Positions 17,842-26,545 of a stretch of DNA of 64,000 nucleotides are shown here, piece by piece. Where the stretch lies: positions 1,240,001 to 1,304,000 of the forward strand of contig NZ_CP045245.1 of assembly GCF_009720485.1 (NCBI RefSeq), read 5' to 3'. Origin of the DNA: Cellulomonas sp. JZ18 (GTDB taxonomy: Bacteria; Actinomycetota; Actinomycetes; Actinomycetales; Cellulomonadaceae). Below the pieces are notes generated by a model, which was not told where the DNA came from, made no database searches, and was given only the letters and a program-made list of their open reading frames with translations. A program made the translations under genes and the position numbers. The stretch's first letter is position 1; every line of letters begins with the position of its first letter.

Positions 17842-18711
17842 GTGACCACCAGCGACGACGCCGCCCTGCCCCGCACCACCGCCCCGACGACGCCCGAGGG
17901 GCCGCCCGTGCCGCGCACGGCGCTGGTGACGGGCGCCGGTCGCGGCATCGGCCGCGAGCTCGCGCTCGGCCTGGCCCGCGCGGGGTACGCGGTGGGGCTC
18001 GTCGGACGCACCCGCTCCCGGCTCGACGAGGTCGCGGACGAGGTCCGCGCGACGGGCGCCGCGGTCGCCGTCGCCGCGGCGGACCTCGTGGACGCGACCG
18101 CCGTGGCCGACGCGGTCGCGCGCGTCGAGGCGGGGCTGCCCGGCGGCGTCGGGCTGCTCGTGAACAACGCCGGCGTGATCGAGGAGGACGAGCTGCCGTT
18201 CGCCGAGGACGACGTCGAGGACGTCTGGCGCGTCGTCGAGACGAACGTGCGCGGTCCGCTGCTCGTGACCCACGCGGTGCTGCCGGGCATGCTGGCGCGC
18301 GGCGGCGGGCGCGTCCTGCAGATCAACTCGGGGTCCGGGCACCGGGCGCAGCCCACGTACACCGGCTACACGGTGAGCAAGGGTGCGCTCGCGCGCTTCT
18401 CCACCCAGCTCGACCACCAGTACCGCAGCCGCGGCGTGCGGGTGCTCGACCTCGCCCCGGGCGTCGTGCGCACCGACATGACCCGCGGGATGCCGGTGCA
18501 CGACGACCGCACCGACTGGACGGAGCCGGCCGAGGTCGTCGCGCTCGCGGTCGGCTTCGCCGACGGTGAGCTGGACGAGCTGTCGGGGCGGTTCGTGCGC
18601 GCCGGCGCCGACACCGTGGAGTCCCTGCGGGCGGCGACCCCCGCGATCCTCGCGGCGGACGCCCGCCGTCTGGCGCTGACGACGTGGGGGCCGGACGACC
18701 CGGTCGCCTGA
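17842..18711 (+). CDS. Short-chain dehydrogenase/reductase
   Basis: 289-residue classical SDR. It has the TGxxxGIG-type cofactor motif (TGAGRGIG, ~31-38), NNAG (~110), an active-site Ser in INSGSG (~155) and YTVSK with the catalytic Tyr and Lys (~173-177). The VRT motif after the active site is present (~205). Substrate is unknown. The GTG at 17842 follows GACGAT by six bases, so a leaderless start is likely. Confidence 0.92.
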   Translation: MTTSDDAALPRTTAPTTPEGPPVPRTALVTGAGRGIGRELALGLARAGYAVGLVGRTRSRLDEVADEVRATGAAVAVAAADLVDATAVADAVARVEAGLPGGVGLLVNNAGVIEEDELPFAEDDVEDVWRVVETNVRGPLLVTHAVLPGMLARGGGRVLQINSGSGHRAQPTYTGYTVSKGALARFSTQLDHQYRSRGVRVLDLAPGVVRTDMTRGMPVHDDRTDWTEPAEVVALAVGFADGELDELSGRFVRAGADTVESLRAATPAILAADARRLALTTWGPDDPVA

Positions 18712-18763
18712 CGCCACGGCGAGGTGCTTGTCGCGCCGACGGTGCCGCAGGACACTGACGCCC

Positions 18764-19198
18764 GTGCAGATCCCTGCCGTCCGGCACCGCCGCGCCCTGC
18801 GGTGCGACGCCGTCACGGCCTTCGACACCTGGGTCCGGGACATCGCGCTCTGGTGGCACCCGGACTACACGCCCGACGCCGCCACGTTCCGGGACGCACG
18901 CGTCGAGCCGGTCGTCGGCGGTGCGGTCTCGTTCACCTGCGACGCGACGGGGACGGTCGTGTGGGGCAGGGTCGAGCAGGTCGAGCGGCCGCGGCTGCTC
19001 GTGCACACCTCGGTGCTCGGGCAGCCGGCCGAGCACCCGACCCGGATCCGCGTGGAGCTGGTCCCGTCGGCGGACGGCACGACGCTGCTGTTCGAGCACG
19101 GCGGGTGGCACCCGTCGCTCGCCGGGGTACGGCAGAAGTTCGGCGAGTGGCCGCTGCTCCTCGACCGGTTCGCCGCGCTGGCGGACAGCCGCGCCTGA
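18764..19198 (+). CDS. SRPBCC (AHSA1-like) domain protein
   Basis: 144-residue single-domain protein resembling START/AHSA1 ligand-binding proteins. A basic-hydrophobic first strand is followed by AFDTWVRDIALWWHPDY, beta strands with VVWGRVEQVERP, and LLFEHGGW near the end. Such proteins bind hydrophobic ligands, but the ligand is unknown. The GTG at 18764 is preferred over a TTG at 18728, since it removes a non-conserved basic extension. Confidence 0.8.
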   Translation: MQIPAVRHRRALRCDAVTAFDTWVRDIALWWHPDYTPDAATFRDARVEPVVGGAVSFTCDATGTVVWGRVEQVERPRLLVHTSVLGQPAEHPTRIRVELVPSADGTTLLFEHGGWHPSLAGVRQKFGEWPLLLDRFAALADSRA

Positions 19199-19203
19199 CG
19201 GCG

Positions 19204-20588
19204 TCAGCCCCCGACGGTCGGACCCCGCCACGGCAGCGGCGGCAGCTCGGTCGGCAGCCGCGGCGGGGAGCACAGCGGCAGCCGCTCGCCCAGCCAGCGC
19301 AGCAGCAGCGAGCCGGCGACGGCCGCCACCAGCGACCCCGCGAGCACGCCGATCTTCGCCTGCTCGAGCTGCACCGGGTCGTCGAACGCGAGGCCCGCGA
19401 TGAACAGCGAGATCGTGAACCCGATGCCCGCGAGCACCGCGCCGCCCATGAGGTGGCCCCACCGCACGCGCCCCGGCAGCTCGCCGAGGCGCAGCCGCAG
19501 CGCGAGGCTCGCGGCGCCGGTGATGCCGATCGCGTTGCCGACGACGAGCGCGACCGCCACCGCGATCGTCAGCCGCGAGCGGAACGCGTCGGCGAGCGTC
19601 TCGGGGTCGAGCCGCACGCCGGCGTTCGCGAGCCCGAACAGCGGCACGACGACGAACGCGCTCCACGGGTGCAGGACGCGCTGCAGGCGGTCGCCCGTCG
19701 GCACGGCGGCGCGTCCCGCCCGCTCGGCAGCGTGCTCGCGGTCCGCGCCGCCCTCGTGCAGGAACCGTCGCGCGTGCGCCGCGACCGCCGCACGGCGGCC
19801 GTCCTGCGGCAGGGAGGTGGGCACGAGCAGCCCGACGAGCACCCCGGCGATCGTCGCGTGCACGCCCGACGCGAGCACGGCGGCCCACAGCGCGAGCCCC
19901 ACGACGACGTACGGGGTGAGCTGCCACACGCCGCGCAGGCGCAGGAGCAGCAGCACGAGCACCAGCACCGCGGCCGCGGCGAGCGCCCGCAGGTCGACGT
20001 CGTCGGTGTAGAAGACGGCCATCGCCGTGATGGCGCCGATGTCGTCGACGATCGCGAGGGTCAGCAGGAACAGACGCAGCCGGTCGGGGCAGCGCGGCCC
20101 GAACAGCGCGAGCACGCCGACGAGGAACGCCGTGTCCGTCGACATGACCACGCCCCACCCGTGCGCGGCCTCGCCGCCCCCTCGACGAGCAGGAAGATCG
20201 CGACCGGCACGAGCAGGCCGCCGAGCGCGCCGAGCGCCGGGACCGCGACGGTCCGCGGGTCGCGCAGCTCGCCGCGCGTCACCTCCCGGTTGATCTCGAG
20301 GCCGACGACCGCGAAGAACAGCGCCATCGCCGCGTCGTTGACCCAGTGCTGCAGGTCGAGCTTGAGCCCGGCGTCGCCGAGGAACACGCCGGCGGGCGTG
20401 TGCCAGAACGCCGTGTACCCGTCGCGCCAGGGGGAGTTGGCCCACACGAGGGCGAGCACGGTGGCCGCGAGGAGCGCGACGGCGCTGCCGGCCTCGGTCG
20501 ACAGGAACGCGCGCACCGACGGGGCGAGCGTGCCCATCCGGGCGCGCAGCGCGGGACGGGCGCCGCGCGCCGCCGCGGTCGTCGTCAC
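19204..20588 (-). pseudogene. nhaA: Na+/H+ antiporter NhaA (frameshifted; probably a sequencing error)
   Basis: Inner-membrane antiporter exchanging protons for Na+. The first frame carries TEAGSAVALLAATVLAL and GLEINREVTRGEL. The second carries the conserved STDTAF segment and VDDIGAI with the paired Asp that binds Na+/H+, followed by the late helices. The switch falls at the C5 run at 20177-20181 (G5 on the coding strand). One added base gives VEGAGGEAAHGWGVV and a full-length protein of about 461 residues. The GTG at 20588 overlaps the HIT stop (GTGA), so the two genes are coupled. Confidence 0.9.
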
Positions 20589-21031
20589 AGGGCGGGGGAG
20601 GTCGGCGACGCGGGGACGTGGGCGCCGTGCCCCTGCGCCCGCAGCGCGTCGCGCAGCCGCTCCGCCGCCGCGTCGAGCGCCTCGGCCGGCACGTCGTGCC
20701 GCGCGTTCGCGAACGTCAGGCTCGACTCGTCCCACGCCGGGAGCACGTGCAGGTGCAGGTGCGGGACCTCGAAGCCGGCGACGAGCAGCGCCGCGCGCGG
20801 GGCCTGCCAGGCCGCCTGCTGCGCCCGGCCGACGGCCTTCGCGACGAGGACCAGGTGCGCGAGCAGGTCGTCGGGCGCGTCGGTCAGCTGGTCGACCTCG
20901 GCGCGCGGCACGACCAGCGCGTGCCCGTCCGTGATCGGCGCGATGGTCGTGAAGACCACGGCGCGGTCGTCCGCCCAGACGAAGCGGCCGGGGATCTCGC
21001 CGTCGATGATGCGCGTGAACAGCGTGCTCAT
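20585..21031 (-). CDS. HIT family nucleotide-binding protein
   Basis: 148-residue histidine-triad hydrolase. FTRIIDGEIPG (residues 5-15) and the HLHLHVLP triad (~92-99) are intact. Members hydrolyse nucleoside phosphoramidates and related nucleotides. The ATG lies six bases after a TAGCGT box, so the transcript is probably leaderless. The stop overlaps the NhaA start. Confidence 0.92.
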   Translation of the reverse strand: MSTLFTRIIDGEIPGRFVWADDRAVVFTTIAPITDGHALVVPRAEVDQLTDAPDDLLAHLVLVAKAVGRAQQAAWQAPRAALLVAGFEVPHLHLHVLPAWDESSLTFANARHDVPAEALDAAAERLRDALRAQGHGAHVPASPTSPAL

Positions 21032-21037
21032 GGGGTC

Positions 21038-21043
21038 ACGCTA
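21038..21043 (-). promoter_or_regulatory. -10 box (TAGCGT) for the HIT-nhaA transcript
   Basis: TAGCGT followed by six bases and ATG, with no ribosome-binding site: a leaderless layout. Confidence 0.6.
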
Positions 21044-21099
21044 GCGGCCGACGCCGTCGTCGTCCCCGGGCACCGGGACGGGTGGGGGCGGCGCTGTCG

Positions 21100-21107
21100 A
21101 AACGTTT
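21100..21107. promoter_or_regulatory. AAACGTTT palindrome, possible LacI-type operator core
   Basis: Perfect 8-bp palindrome in an unusually A/T-rich patch between the divergent HIT and lipoprotein genes, about 50 bases before the lipoprotein start. Many LacI-family operators have a central AACGTT, but the outer bases are not symmetric. Confidence 0.3.
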
Positions 21108-21159
21108 AATCGCCGGACGGGCGTTGTTCCCGACCAGGACCAACCCGTAGGAATCGGGT

Positions 21160-21957
21160 GTGCCTGCCCTCACCCCCTCCCGCCCCCGCCCCTCCCGCAC
21201 CGCCGCCCTGCTGGGCGCCGCGGGCCTCGCCCTCGTCGCCGCGTGCTCCACGGGCACCCCCGACGAGTCCGCCGAGCCGGCGCCCACCGCGGCCGGCGAC
21301 CAGCCGACGACGACCGTGCTCGAGAGCGCGCCGGTCACCATGACCCCCGTGGACCTGCCCGAGTGCCTGCCCGAGGGCGTCGCCGCCGCCGAGGTCGGCG
21401 AGCCCGGCGCCACGACCACCGTCGCGTGGGCGGGCGCGGGCGACCGCGGCGTCCTGCTCGCCCCGCAGGTGGACGGCGACGTCTGCCAGTGGGCCGAGGA
21501 GGTCGTGCGCCTCGCCGGCGAGGGCTACCTCGTCGCGACGTACTCCTGGGGCACCGGCGGCCGTGCGGCGTTCGAGCGCGGCGTCGAGCTGCTCCGGGCG
21601 ACCGGCGCCACGCAGGTCGCGTTCGTCGGCGCGTCGGCGGGCGGCGCGCTGGCCGCGGGTCTCGCCGACGACCTGGAGGCCGCCGCGGTCGTCGCGCTCA
21701 GCCCGCCCGCCCAGTGGGAGGACGTCGACGCGCGCGCCGCGTCGAGCACCTTCACCGGTCCGCTGCAGGTGTTCGCCTCGACCGAGGACCCGCAGGTCCC
21801 GGCCGCCGACAGCGCCCAGGTCGTGCGCAACGACAAGACGTCGGTCGTCACCGAGGTCTCCGGCACCGCGCACGGCATCGAGTTCCTCGACGGCTACCAC
21901 CTCGAGCACGTGCGCACCGTGGTCGACCAGTCGCTGCAGGAGGGCTTCGGCGCCTGA
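21160..21957 (+). CDS. Lipoprotein with an alpha/beta-hydrolase-like fold
   Basis: 265 residues. The signal peptide has a hydrophobic core (LLGAAGLALVAA) and a lipobox LVAAC with the lipidated Cys near 27. The mature part has a hydrolase-like layout: the elbow GASAGG (~161-166), Asp in STEDPQ (~207) and a late His in GTAHGIE (~232), consistent with a Ser-Asp-His triad. It probably acts at the outer face of the membrane on an unknown ester. A terminator hairpin follows the stop. Confidence 0.85.
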   Translation: MPALTPSRPRPSRTAALLGAAGLALVAACSTGTPDESAEPAPTAAGDQPTTTVLESAPVTMTPVDLPECLPEGVAAAEVGEPGATTTVAWAGAGDRGVLLAPQVDGDVCQWAEEVVRLAGEGYLVATYSWGTGGRAAFERGVELLRATGATQVAFVGASAGGALAAGLADDLEAAAVVALSPPAQWEDVDARAASSTFTGPLQVFASTEDPQVPAADSAQVVRNDKTSVVTEVSGTAHGIEFLDGYHLEHVRTVVDQSLQEGFGA

Positions 21958-21981
21958 CGCCGCCGGTGGCCCGGACGCGAC

Positions 21982-22013
21982 GACGCCCGGCACCCCTGGG
22001 GGTGCCGGGCGTC
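21982..22013. terminator. Bidirectional hairpin between the convergent lipoprotein and NYN genes
   Basis: Perfect 15-bp stem (21982-21996 with 21999-22013). It lies 25 bases after one stop and eight after the other, so it can serve both strands. Confidence 0.75.
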
Positions 22014-22020
22014 CGCGCGC

Positions 22021-22593
22021 TCAGAGGTAGCGCAGCGGGTCGAACTCCTCGAGCGGGATGATCCGCAGGCGCGGCAGCTGGACGTTGAACGCCGCCACGT
22101 CCGTCTCCAGGTCGTAGGTCCGCAGTCCCCGCGCGGTCAGGGTGGCCAGCTGCTGGCTCGTGAACTCCCGGAACGCCAGCAGCCCCACCTGCCGGCCGCC
22201 GTCGACGAGCGCCTCGACCTCCGGGGCGAAGTCGCCGTCGTGGCTCGCCAGGAGCACGTCGCCCTCGCGCGCCGCGATCGCCTCCAGCGTCCGCTTGATG
22301 CCGATGTCGACGACCTTCTCGTACGACTCGCCGGCGAGCGGGATCGGCACGTAGCCGATCGCCGTCAGCGCCTGCACGAAGGACATCGGCAGGTTGCCGT
22401 TGGAGGCGTTGAGGAAGAACAGCGCCTTCACCGGCTGGCCCCACGCCTGCTGGGCGAACGTCAGGACCCGCTCCCACCGCGGCCGCTGCTCGGGCGTCGG
22501 GCGCCCGCCCAGGATCGAGGAGCCGAGGGTGGCGTCGATGTTCTCGCCGTCCACCAGCAGGTAGGTCGTGCCCGTGGGCGCCGCGTCGGTCAT
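22021..22593 (-). CDS. NYN-domain (PIN-like, LabA/DUF88) protein
   Basis: 190 residues. The NYN fold is marked by LLVDGENID at the N-terminus (~12-20), a middle Asp in EKVVDIGIK (~93), and LLASHDGDFAPEVE (~116-129), which supply the acidic metal site expected of a PIN-like ribonuclease. Activity on RNA is inferred from the family. It stands alone, with its own leaderless-type promoter. Confidence 0.9.
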   Translation of the reverse strand: MTDAAPTGTTYLLVDGENIDATLGSSILGGRPTPEQRPRWERVLTFAQQAWGQPVKALFFLNASNGNLPMSFVQALTAIGYVPIPLAGESYEKVVDIGIKRTLEAIAAREGDVLLASHDGDFAPEVEALVDGGRQVGLLAFREFTSQQLATLTARGLRTYDLETDVAAFNVQLPRLRIIPLEEFDPLRYL

Positions 22594-22599
22594 CGCCCC

Positions 22600-22605
22600 A
22601 GGCTA
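22600..22605 (-). promoter_or_regulatory. -10 box (TAGCCT) for the NYN gene
   Basis: TAGCCT is separated from the ATG by exactly six bases (GGGGCG). No separate ribosome-binding site can be assigned. Confidence 0.6.
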
Positions 22606-22612
22606 GACGCGC

Positions 22613-22647
22613 GTGGGCCGCGACGACACGAGGTCGTCGCGGCCCAC
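22613..22647. terminator. Orphan hairpin between divergent genes
   Basis: Perfect 15-bp stem (22613-22627 with 22633-22647) and a five-base loop. Its position upstream of both flanking genes is unexpected for a terminator. Confidence 0.5.
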
Positions 22648-22991
22648 CGTGTGCCGGACGGGCGTCAGCTTCCCGTCACGGCACGGTGCACGAGGCGCCG
22701 TCCGGCGGACGCGGTCGCGCCGGGCGTGGACGCCCGGTCACGACCCGAGCCCGGACCGCACGGTCCCGCCGGCCGGGATGCGTGCGTCCGGGGCGGCGTC
22801 CGTCGCCGACGCCCGCGTGCCGCTCTGCGTCGTCGCCCGGCCCCCGACGAGGAGCTGCCCCGCACCGCACCGTCCCCGGTCGGTCCCGGGCGGTGCCCGG
22901 CACGGGTGGGTGACATGATTCCTCCTCGTCGAGCTGCGACGACGACGAGGATGGGCGAGGCCTCGCGACGCCCGCGAGAGGTGAACCGTTT

Positions 22992-23522
22992 ATGGTCGAT
23001 AACGATCTCCATCCCGTCCCGACGGCCTCCGCGCACGCGGACGCGGCTGCCGTGCGCGCCTCGTCCGAGGCCTGGGAGGCGCTGTTCCGGGCGCAGGTGA
23101 CGCTCCTGCGGCGCTTCGCCCGCGACGACGTCTGGGGCGGCCTGAGCATGCGCGAGTACGACGTGCTCTTCACCCTCTCCCGCGCCCCGGGCCGGGCGCT
23201 GCGCCTGCGCGAGCTGGCGGCGGGCAGCCTGCTCACGCAGCCCAGCCTGTCCCGGCTGGTCGAGCGGCTCGAGGAGACCGGCCTGGTCCGGCGCGGGCCC
23301 GTCGAGGGGGACCGCCGGGGCACCGCCGTCCACCTCACCGACGCCGGTGCCGCCCTGCAGCGCGAGATCGGGCGCCGGCACGTGCGCTCGATCCACGCCC
23401 TCGTGGGCGGTGCGCTCGACACCGACGAGCTCGCCACGCTGCAGCGGCTGTGCGACAAGCTGCGCCTCGCGCAGGCGGACCTGCCCGACCCCGGTCCGCG
23501 CCGCGCCACCGCGACGCCCTAG
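22992..23522 (+). CDS. MarR-family transcriptional regulator
   Basis: 176-residue winged-helix regulator. The recognition region reads ELAAGSLLTQPSLSRLVERLEETG (key pattern: S-L-L-T, then S-x-S-R-L-V-x-R-L), and the wing is RRGPVEGDRRGTAVHLT. The ATG at 22992 follows GAGAGG. Its target may be the flavodoxin-like gene 100 bases downstream or its own promoter; neither site is obvious. Confidence 0.9.
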   Translation: MVDNDLHPVPTASAHADAAAVRASSEAWEALFRAQVTLLRRFARDDVWGGLSMREYDVLFTLSRAPGRALRLRELAAGSLLTQPSLSRLVERLEETGLVRRGPVEGDRRGTAVHLTDAGAALQREIGRRHVRSIHALVGGALDTDELATLQRLCDKLRLAQADLPDPGPRRATATP

Positions 23523-23622
23523 CGCGCGGCCACGGGGACCTCGGACCCACGCCGGCGGCGTCCGGCCGCACGAGGATGGTGGGGCCGGCGGAGCCCCGAC
23601 GGCGCGAGGGAGAGGAGCGGAC

Positions 23623-24144
23623 GTGCGGATCCTCATGGCGGTGGCGTCCCGGCACCGCGGGACGTGGGAGATCGGCGAGGTCGCCGCCGACGTGCTGCGG
23701 GCGCGCGGGCACGACGTCGACCAGCGGGCGCCCGAGGACGTCGCCTCGCTCGACGGCTACGACGCGGTCGTGCTCGGCTCGGCCGTGTACACGGCCCACT
23801 GGCTGCCCGCCGCCCGCGACCTCGCGCGGCGCTGCGCCGACGGGCTGCGGGAGCGGCCCGTGTGGCTCTTCTCGTCGGGGCTCGCGACGCAGCCCGCCAA
23901 CGCGGCGAACTCGCCGCTCGAGATCCAGGCGCTGCGCGAGCGCGTCGGCGCACGCGGTCACCGCAGCTTCCGGGGTCGGCTCGACCGGGCGGTGCTGTCG
24001 TTCGCCGAGCGGGCGATCATCGCCGGCGGCCGCGCGCGCGAGGGCGACCACCGGGACATGGCGGCCGTGGCGGCGTGGGCCGGCGAGATCGCCGACGGGC
24101 TCGCGTCCGGGGCGGTCGCGCCCGACGTGCCGGTGGCGGTCTGA
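23623..24144 (+). CDS. Flavodoxin-domain protein
   Basis: 173 residues with an FMN-binding flavodoxin-like fold: the phosphate-loop region SRHRGTWEIGEVAADVLRARG lacks the classical T/S-x-T-G-N-T pattern, but the later GYDAVVLGSAVYTAHWLP and WLFSSG loops are typical of HemG/MioC-like flavodoxins. It may take part in redox or resistance. A role in heme synthesis is possible, because cpfC is near, but actinobacteria usually use HemY/CgoX. The GTG start follows GAGAGGAG. Confidence 0.8.
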   Translation: MRILMAVASRHRGTWEIGEVAADVLRARGHDVDQRAPEDVASLDGYDAVVLGSAVYTAHWLPAARDLARRCADGLRERPVWLFSSGLATQPANAANSPLEIQALRERVGARGHRSFRGRLDRAVLSFAERAIIAGGRAREGDHRDMAAVAAWAGEIADGLASGAVAPDVPVAV

Positions 24145-24157
24145 CCCGGCCCCGTCG

Positions 24158-25045
24158 TCAGGAGGCGCGCAGCACGCCGCCGCGCAGCGCGCGCAGCTCG
24201 GCGGCCACCGCCGCCATCGCCGGTCGCTGCCCCGGCGCCGACCGGGTCATCGCCCGCAGCAGGCGGTGCCAGTCGCCGTCCAGGTCCGCGGGGATCTCGG
24301 GCACGCGCAGCAGCCGCGCCAGGCCGGCCGTCAGCGGGTCGCCCGGGTACGCCCGCTCTCCCGTGAGGCACTCGAGCAGCACGAGACCGAGCGAGTAGAC
24401 GTCGCTCGCCGGCCCCACCTGCTCGCCGAGGGCCTGCTCGGGGCTCTGGTAGCCCGCGGTCGCGCGCACGTCCGCCCCGGTGTCGCCGGTGTCGGCGTCC
24501 CCGGCGGAGGCCGCGCTGGCGGCGATCCCGAAGTCGGCCAGCACCACGGGCAGTGCGGGGGCGTCCCGCCGGCCCGTCGCCGGCAGCTCGGCGGCGACCA
24601 GCACGTTCGACGGCTTCACGTCGCGGTGCACCACGCCGGCGCGGTGCGCGTGCGCGAGCGCGTTCGCCAGCTGTCGTCCGACGTCCGCGGTCGTCCCGGG
24701 GTCCATCGGCCCGTCGTCGAGCAGGTCGCGCAGCGTGCGTCCCTCGACCAGCTCCATGACGAGGAACGCCACCGGTCCCACGCCGGGCAGCACGTCCGCA
24801 CCCACGTCGAGCAGGGCGACGAGCGAGGGGTGCGAGAGGTCGGCCAGCACGCGCGCCTCCTGCGCGTAGCGGCGCACCTGCACGGGGCTGGCGTCGTCGA
24901 GCCGGAAGATCTTCACCGCCACCGGCCGGTCCAGCCGGGTGTCGGTGGCACGGAACACCTGGGCCGAGCCGCCGCGGCCCAGGGGCTCGCCCAGCAGGTA
25001 GCGGTGCGCGAGCTCCGGCGCGGCGTGCCGGCCGGTCCTGCTCAC
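24158..25045 (-). CDS. Serine/threonine protein kinase (Hanks type)
   Basis: 295-residue soluble kinase. It has the Gly loop LGRGGSAQV (~21-29), VAVKIF with the ATP Lys (~45), HRDVKPSNV with the catalytic Asp (~141-149), ADFGIA with the metal Asp (~173), and a GYQSPEQ activation segment. No transmembrane helix or PASTA domain follows, so it is not a PknB-like wall sensor. It converges with the flavodoxin gene (13-bp gap) and diverges from ferrochelatase. Confidence 0.93.
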   Translation of the reverse strand: MSRTGRHAAPELAHRYLLGEPLGRGGSAQVFRATDTRLDRPVAVKIFRLDDASPVQVRRYAQEARVLADLSHPSLVALLDVGADVLPGVGPVAFLVMELVEGRTLRDLLDDGPMDPGTTADVGRQLANALAHAHRAGVVHRDVKPSNVLVAAELPATGRRDAPALPVVLADFGIAASAASAGDADTGDTGADVRATAGYQSPEQALGEQVGPASDVYSLGLVLLECLTGERAYPGDPLTAGLARLLRVPEIPADLDGDWHRLLRAMTRSAPGQRPAMAAVAAELRALRGGVLRAS

Positions 25046-25305
25046 GGCTGCTCGACCGTCATCGAAGGCTCCGGGTCCGTCGGGTCGTCGGTCCGGGCGC
25101 GGGGATCCGCGCCCCGCGAGCCGACGCTAGGGGCCCCGGCGGGCGACCGCACCTCGAGGCAGCCGGACGGGTGAGGCCACCGGGAGGCCGCGACGGGCTG
25201 ACGTGCAGGGGCGCGCGGGAGGTGACGCGGCGTCGCGACAACATCACTGCCCGTGGCGGTCGTCCGCGCCGAGAGCTGCGCCTCGCGCGGTGCGATGATC
25301 GGGAG

Positions 25306-26502
25306 GTGCCCCCCGTGACGCCCCCCGTGACCGACCCGACCGTGAGCACGGCCGTCGACGGCCTCGCCCCGTACGACGCGGTGCTCCTCTTCTCCTTCGG
25401 CGGCCCGAACGGCCCGGACGACGTGCTGCCCTTCCTGCGCAACGTCACCGCCGGCAAGAACATCCCGGACGAGCGCCTCGCCGAGGTCGCCGAGCACTAC
25501 CACCACTTCGGCGGCCGCAGCCCGATCAACGAGCAGAACCTCGCGCTGCAGGCGGCGCTGCAGGCCGAGCTCGACCGCCGCGGGCTCGCCACGCCGGTGC
25601 TGTGGGGCAACCGCAACTGGGAGCCGTACACCGCCGAGGCGCTCGCGCAGGCGCGCGAGCTCGGCGCCCGCCGCGTGCTCGCGCTCGTGACGTCGGCGTA
25701 CTCCTCCTACTCGGGCTGCCGCCAGTACCGCGAGAATCTCTGGGCCGCGCTCGAGGACCTCGGCACGCAGGAGGCCGCCACCGAGGGCGAGCCGCCGCTG
25801 GCCGTCGACAAGGTCCGCTCCTACTTCAACCACCCCGGCTTCGTCGCGGCGAACGTCGACGCGGTCGTCGAGGCGTACGCGCGTCTGCAGGCCGAGCACC
25901 CGGACGCGCAGTGGCCGCGGCTCGTCTTCGTCACGCACTCGATCCCCGACACGATGGAGGAGGCGTCGGTCGTCGCCGGCGCGTCCTACGCCGAGCAGCA
26001 CCGCGACGTCGCGCGCAGCGTGAGCGCCGCCGCCGCCGAGCGCCTCGGTCGCGCGCTGGAGTGGGACCTCGTCTACTGCTCGCGCTCCGGCCCGCCCAGC
26101 CAGCCGTGGCTGGAGCCCGACGTGAACGACCACCTGGAGGCCCTGCACGCCGCGGGCACGACCTCGGTGGTGCTCGCACCGATCGGGTTCGTCTCCGACC
26201 ACATGGAGGTCGCCTTCGACCTCGACACCGAGGCGCTCGAGACGGCGCAGGAGCTCGGCATGGCGGCCGTGCGCGCCGACTCCGTGGGCACGCGCGAGCC
26301 GTTCGTGCGCGGCCTCGTCGACCTGCTGCTCGAGCGGGCCGCCGTGCAGCGCGCGCTCGACGCGGACGCACCGCTGCCCGAGCAGGCGACGGTCGGCGAC
26401 CTGCCGGCGTTCCGCTCCGTGTGCGTGCCGGGCTGCTGCCGGCAGCGCGCCGGCGTCGACTCCGGCATCCCGGCCGCCTGCTCGGTCGACCCCTGGTCCT
26501 GA
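25306..26502 (+). CDS. cpfC: Coproporphyrin ferrochelatase
   Basis: 398-residue enzyme that inserts Fe2+ into coproporphyrin III in the Gram-positive heme branch. It has LLFSFGGP at the start, [15 protein letters not shown] around residue 145, and THSIPDTM with the metal His (~212). The Cys in SGCRQY and the C-terminal CVPGCC group match the four-Cys [2Fe-2S] pattern known from mycobacterial ferrochelatases. Starts: GTG 25306 follows GATGAT by six bases (leaderless), while GTG 25315 has GGGAGG. The next gene, chdC, supports the coproporphyrin role. Confidence 0.93.
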   Translation: MPPVTPPVTDPTVSTAVDGLAPYDAVLLFSFGGPNGPDDVLPFLRNVTAGKNIPDERLAEVAEHYHHFGGRSPINEQNLALQAALQAELDRRGLATPVLWGNRNWEPYTAEALAQARELGARRVLALVTSAYSSYSGCRQYRENLWAALEDLGTQEAATEGEPPLAVDKVRSYFNHPGFVAANVDAVVEAYARLQAEHPDAQWPRLVFVTHSIPDTMEEASVVAGASYAEQHRDVARSVSAAAAERLGRALEWDLVYCSRSGPPSQPWLEPDVNDHLEALHAAGTTSVVLAPIGFVSDHMEVAFDLDTEALETAQELGMAAVRADSVGTREPFVRGLVDLLLERAAVQRALDADAPLPEQATVGDLPAFRSVCVPGCCRQRAGVDSGIPAACSVDPWS

Positions 26503-26545
26503 CGACCCGCACCGCCCCACCCGCCCCGCCGACCACGAGGACACC

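Larger units (their letters stand above)
22594..22991. other. Divergent intergenic region of about 400 bp
   Basis: Between the NYN (minus) and MarR (plus) genes. It contains the NYN -10 box, a strong 15-bp hairpin at 22613-22647, and a CATGAT box at 22914-22919 suitable for MarR. Frames on the minus strand between 22665 and 22920 are open but lack recognisable composition or start signals, so no gene is called. Confidence 0.5.

Noticed and set aside
22665..22920. Possible small gene on the minus strand upstream of the orphan hairpin
   Set aside because: All three frames lack a convincing start with a ribosome-binding site, and two are Arg/Pro-rich. Composition alone is not enough to call a gene.
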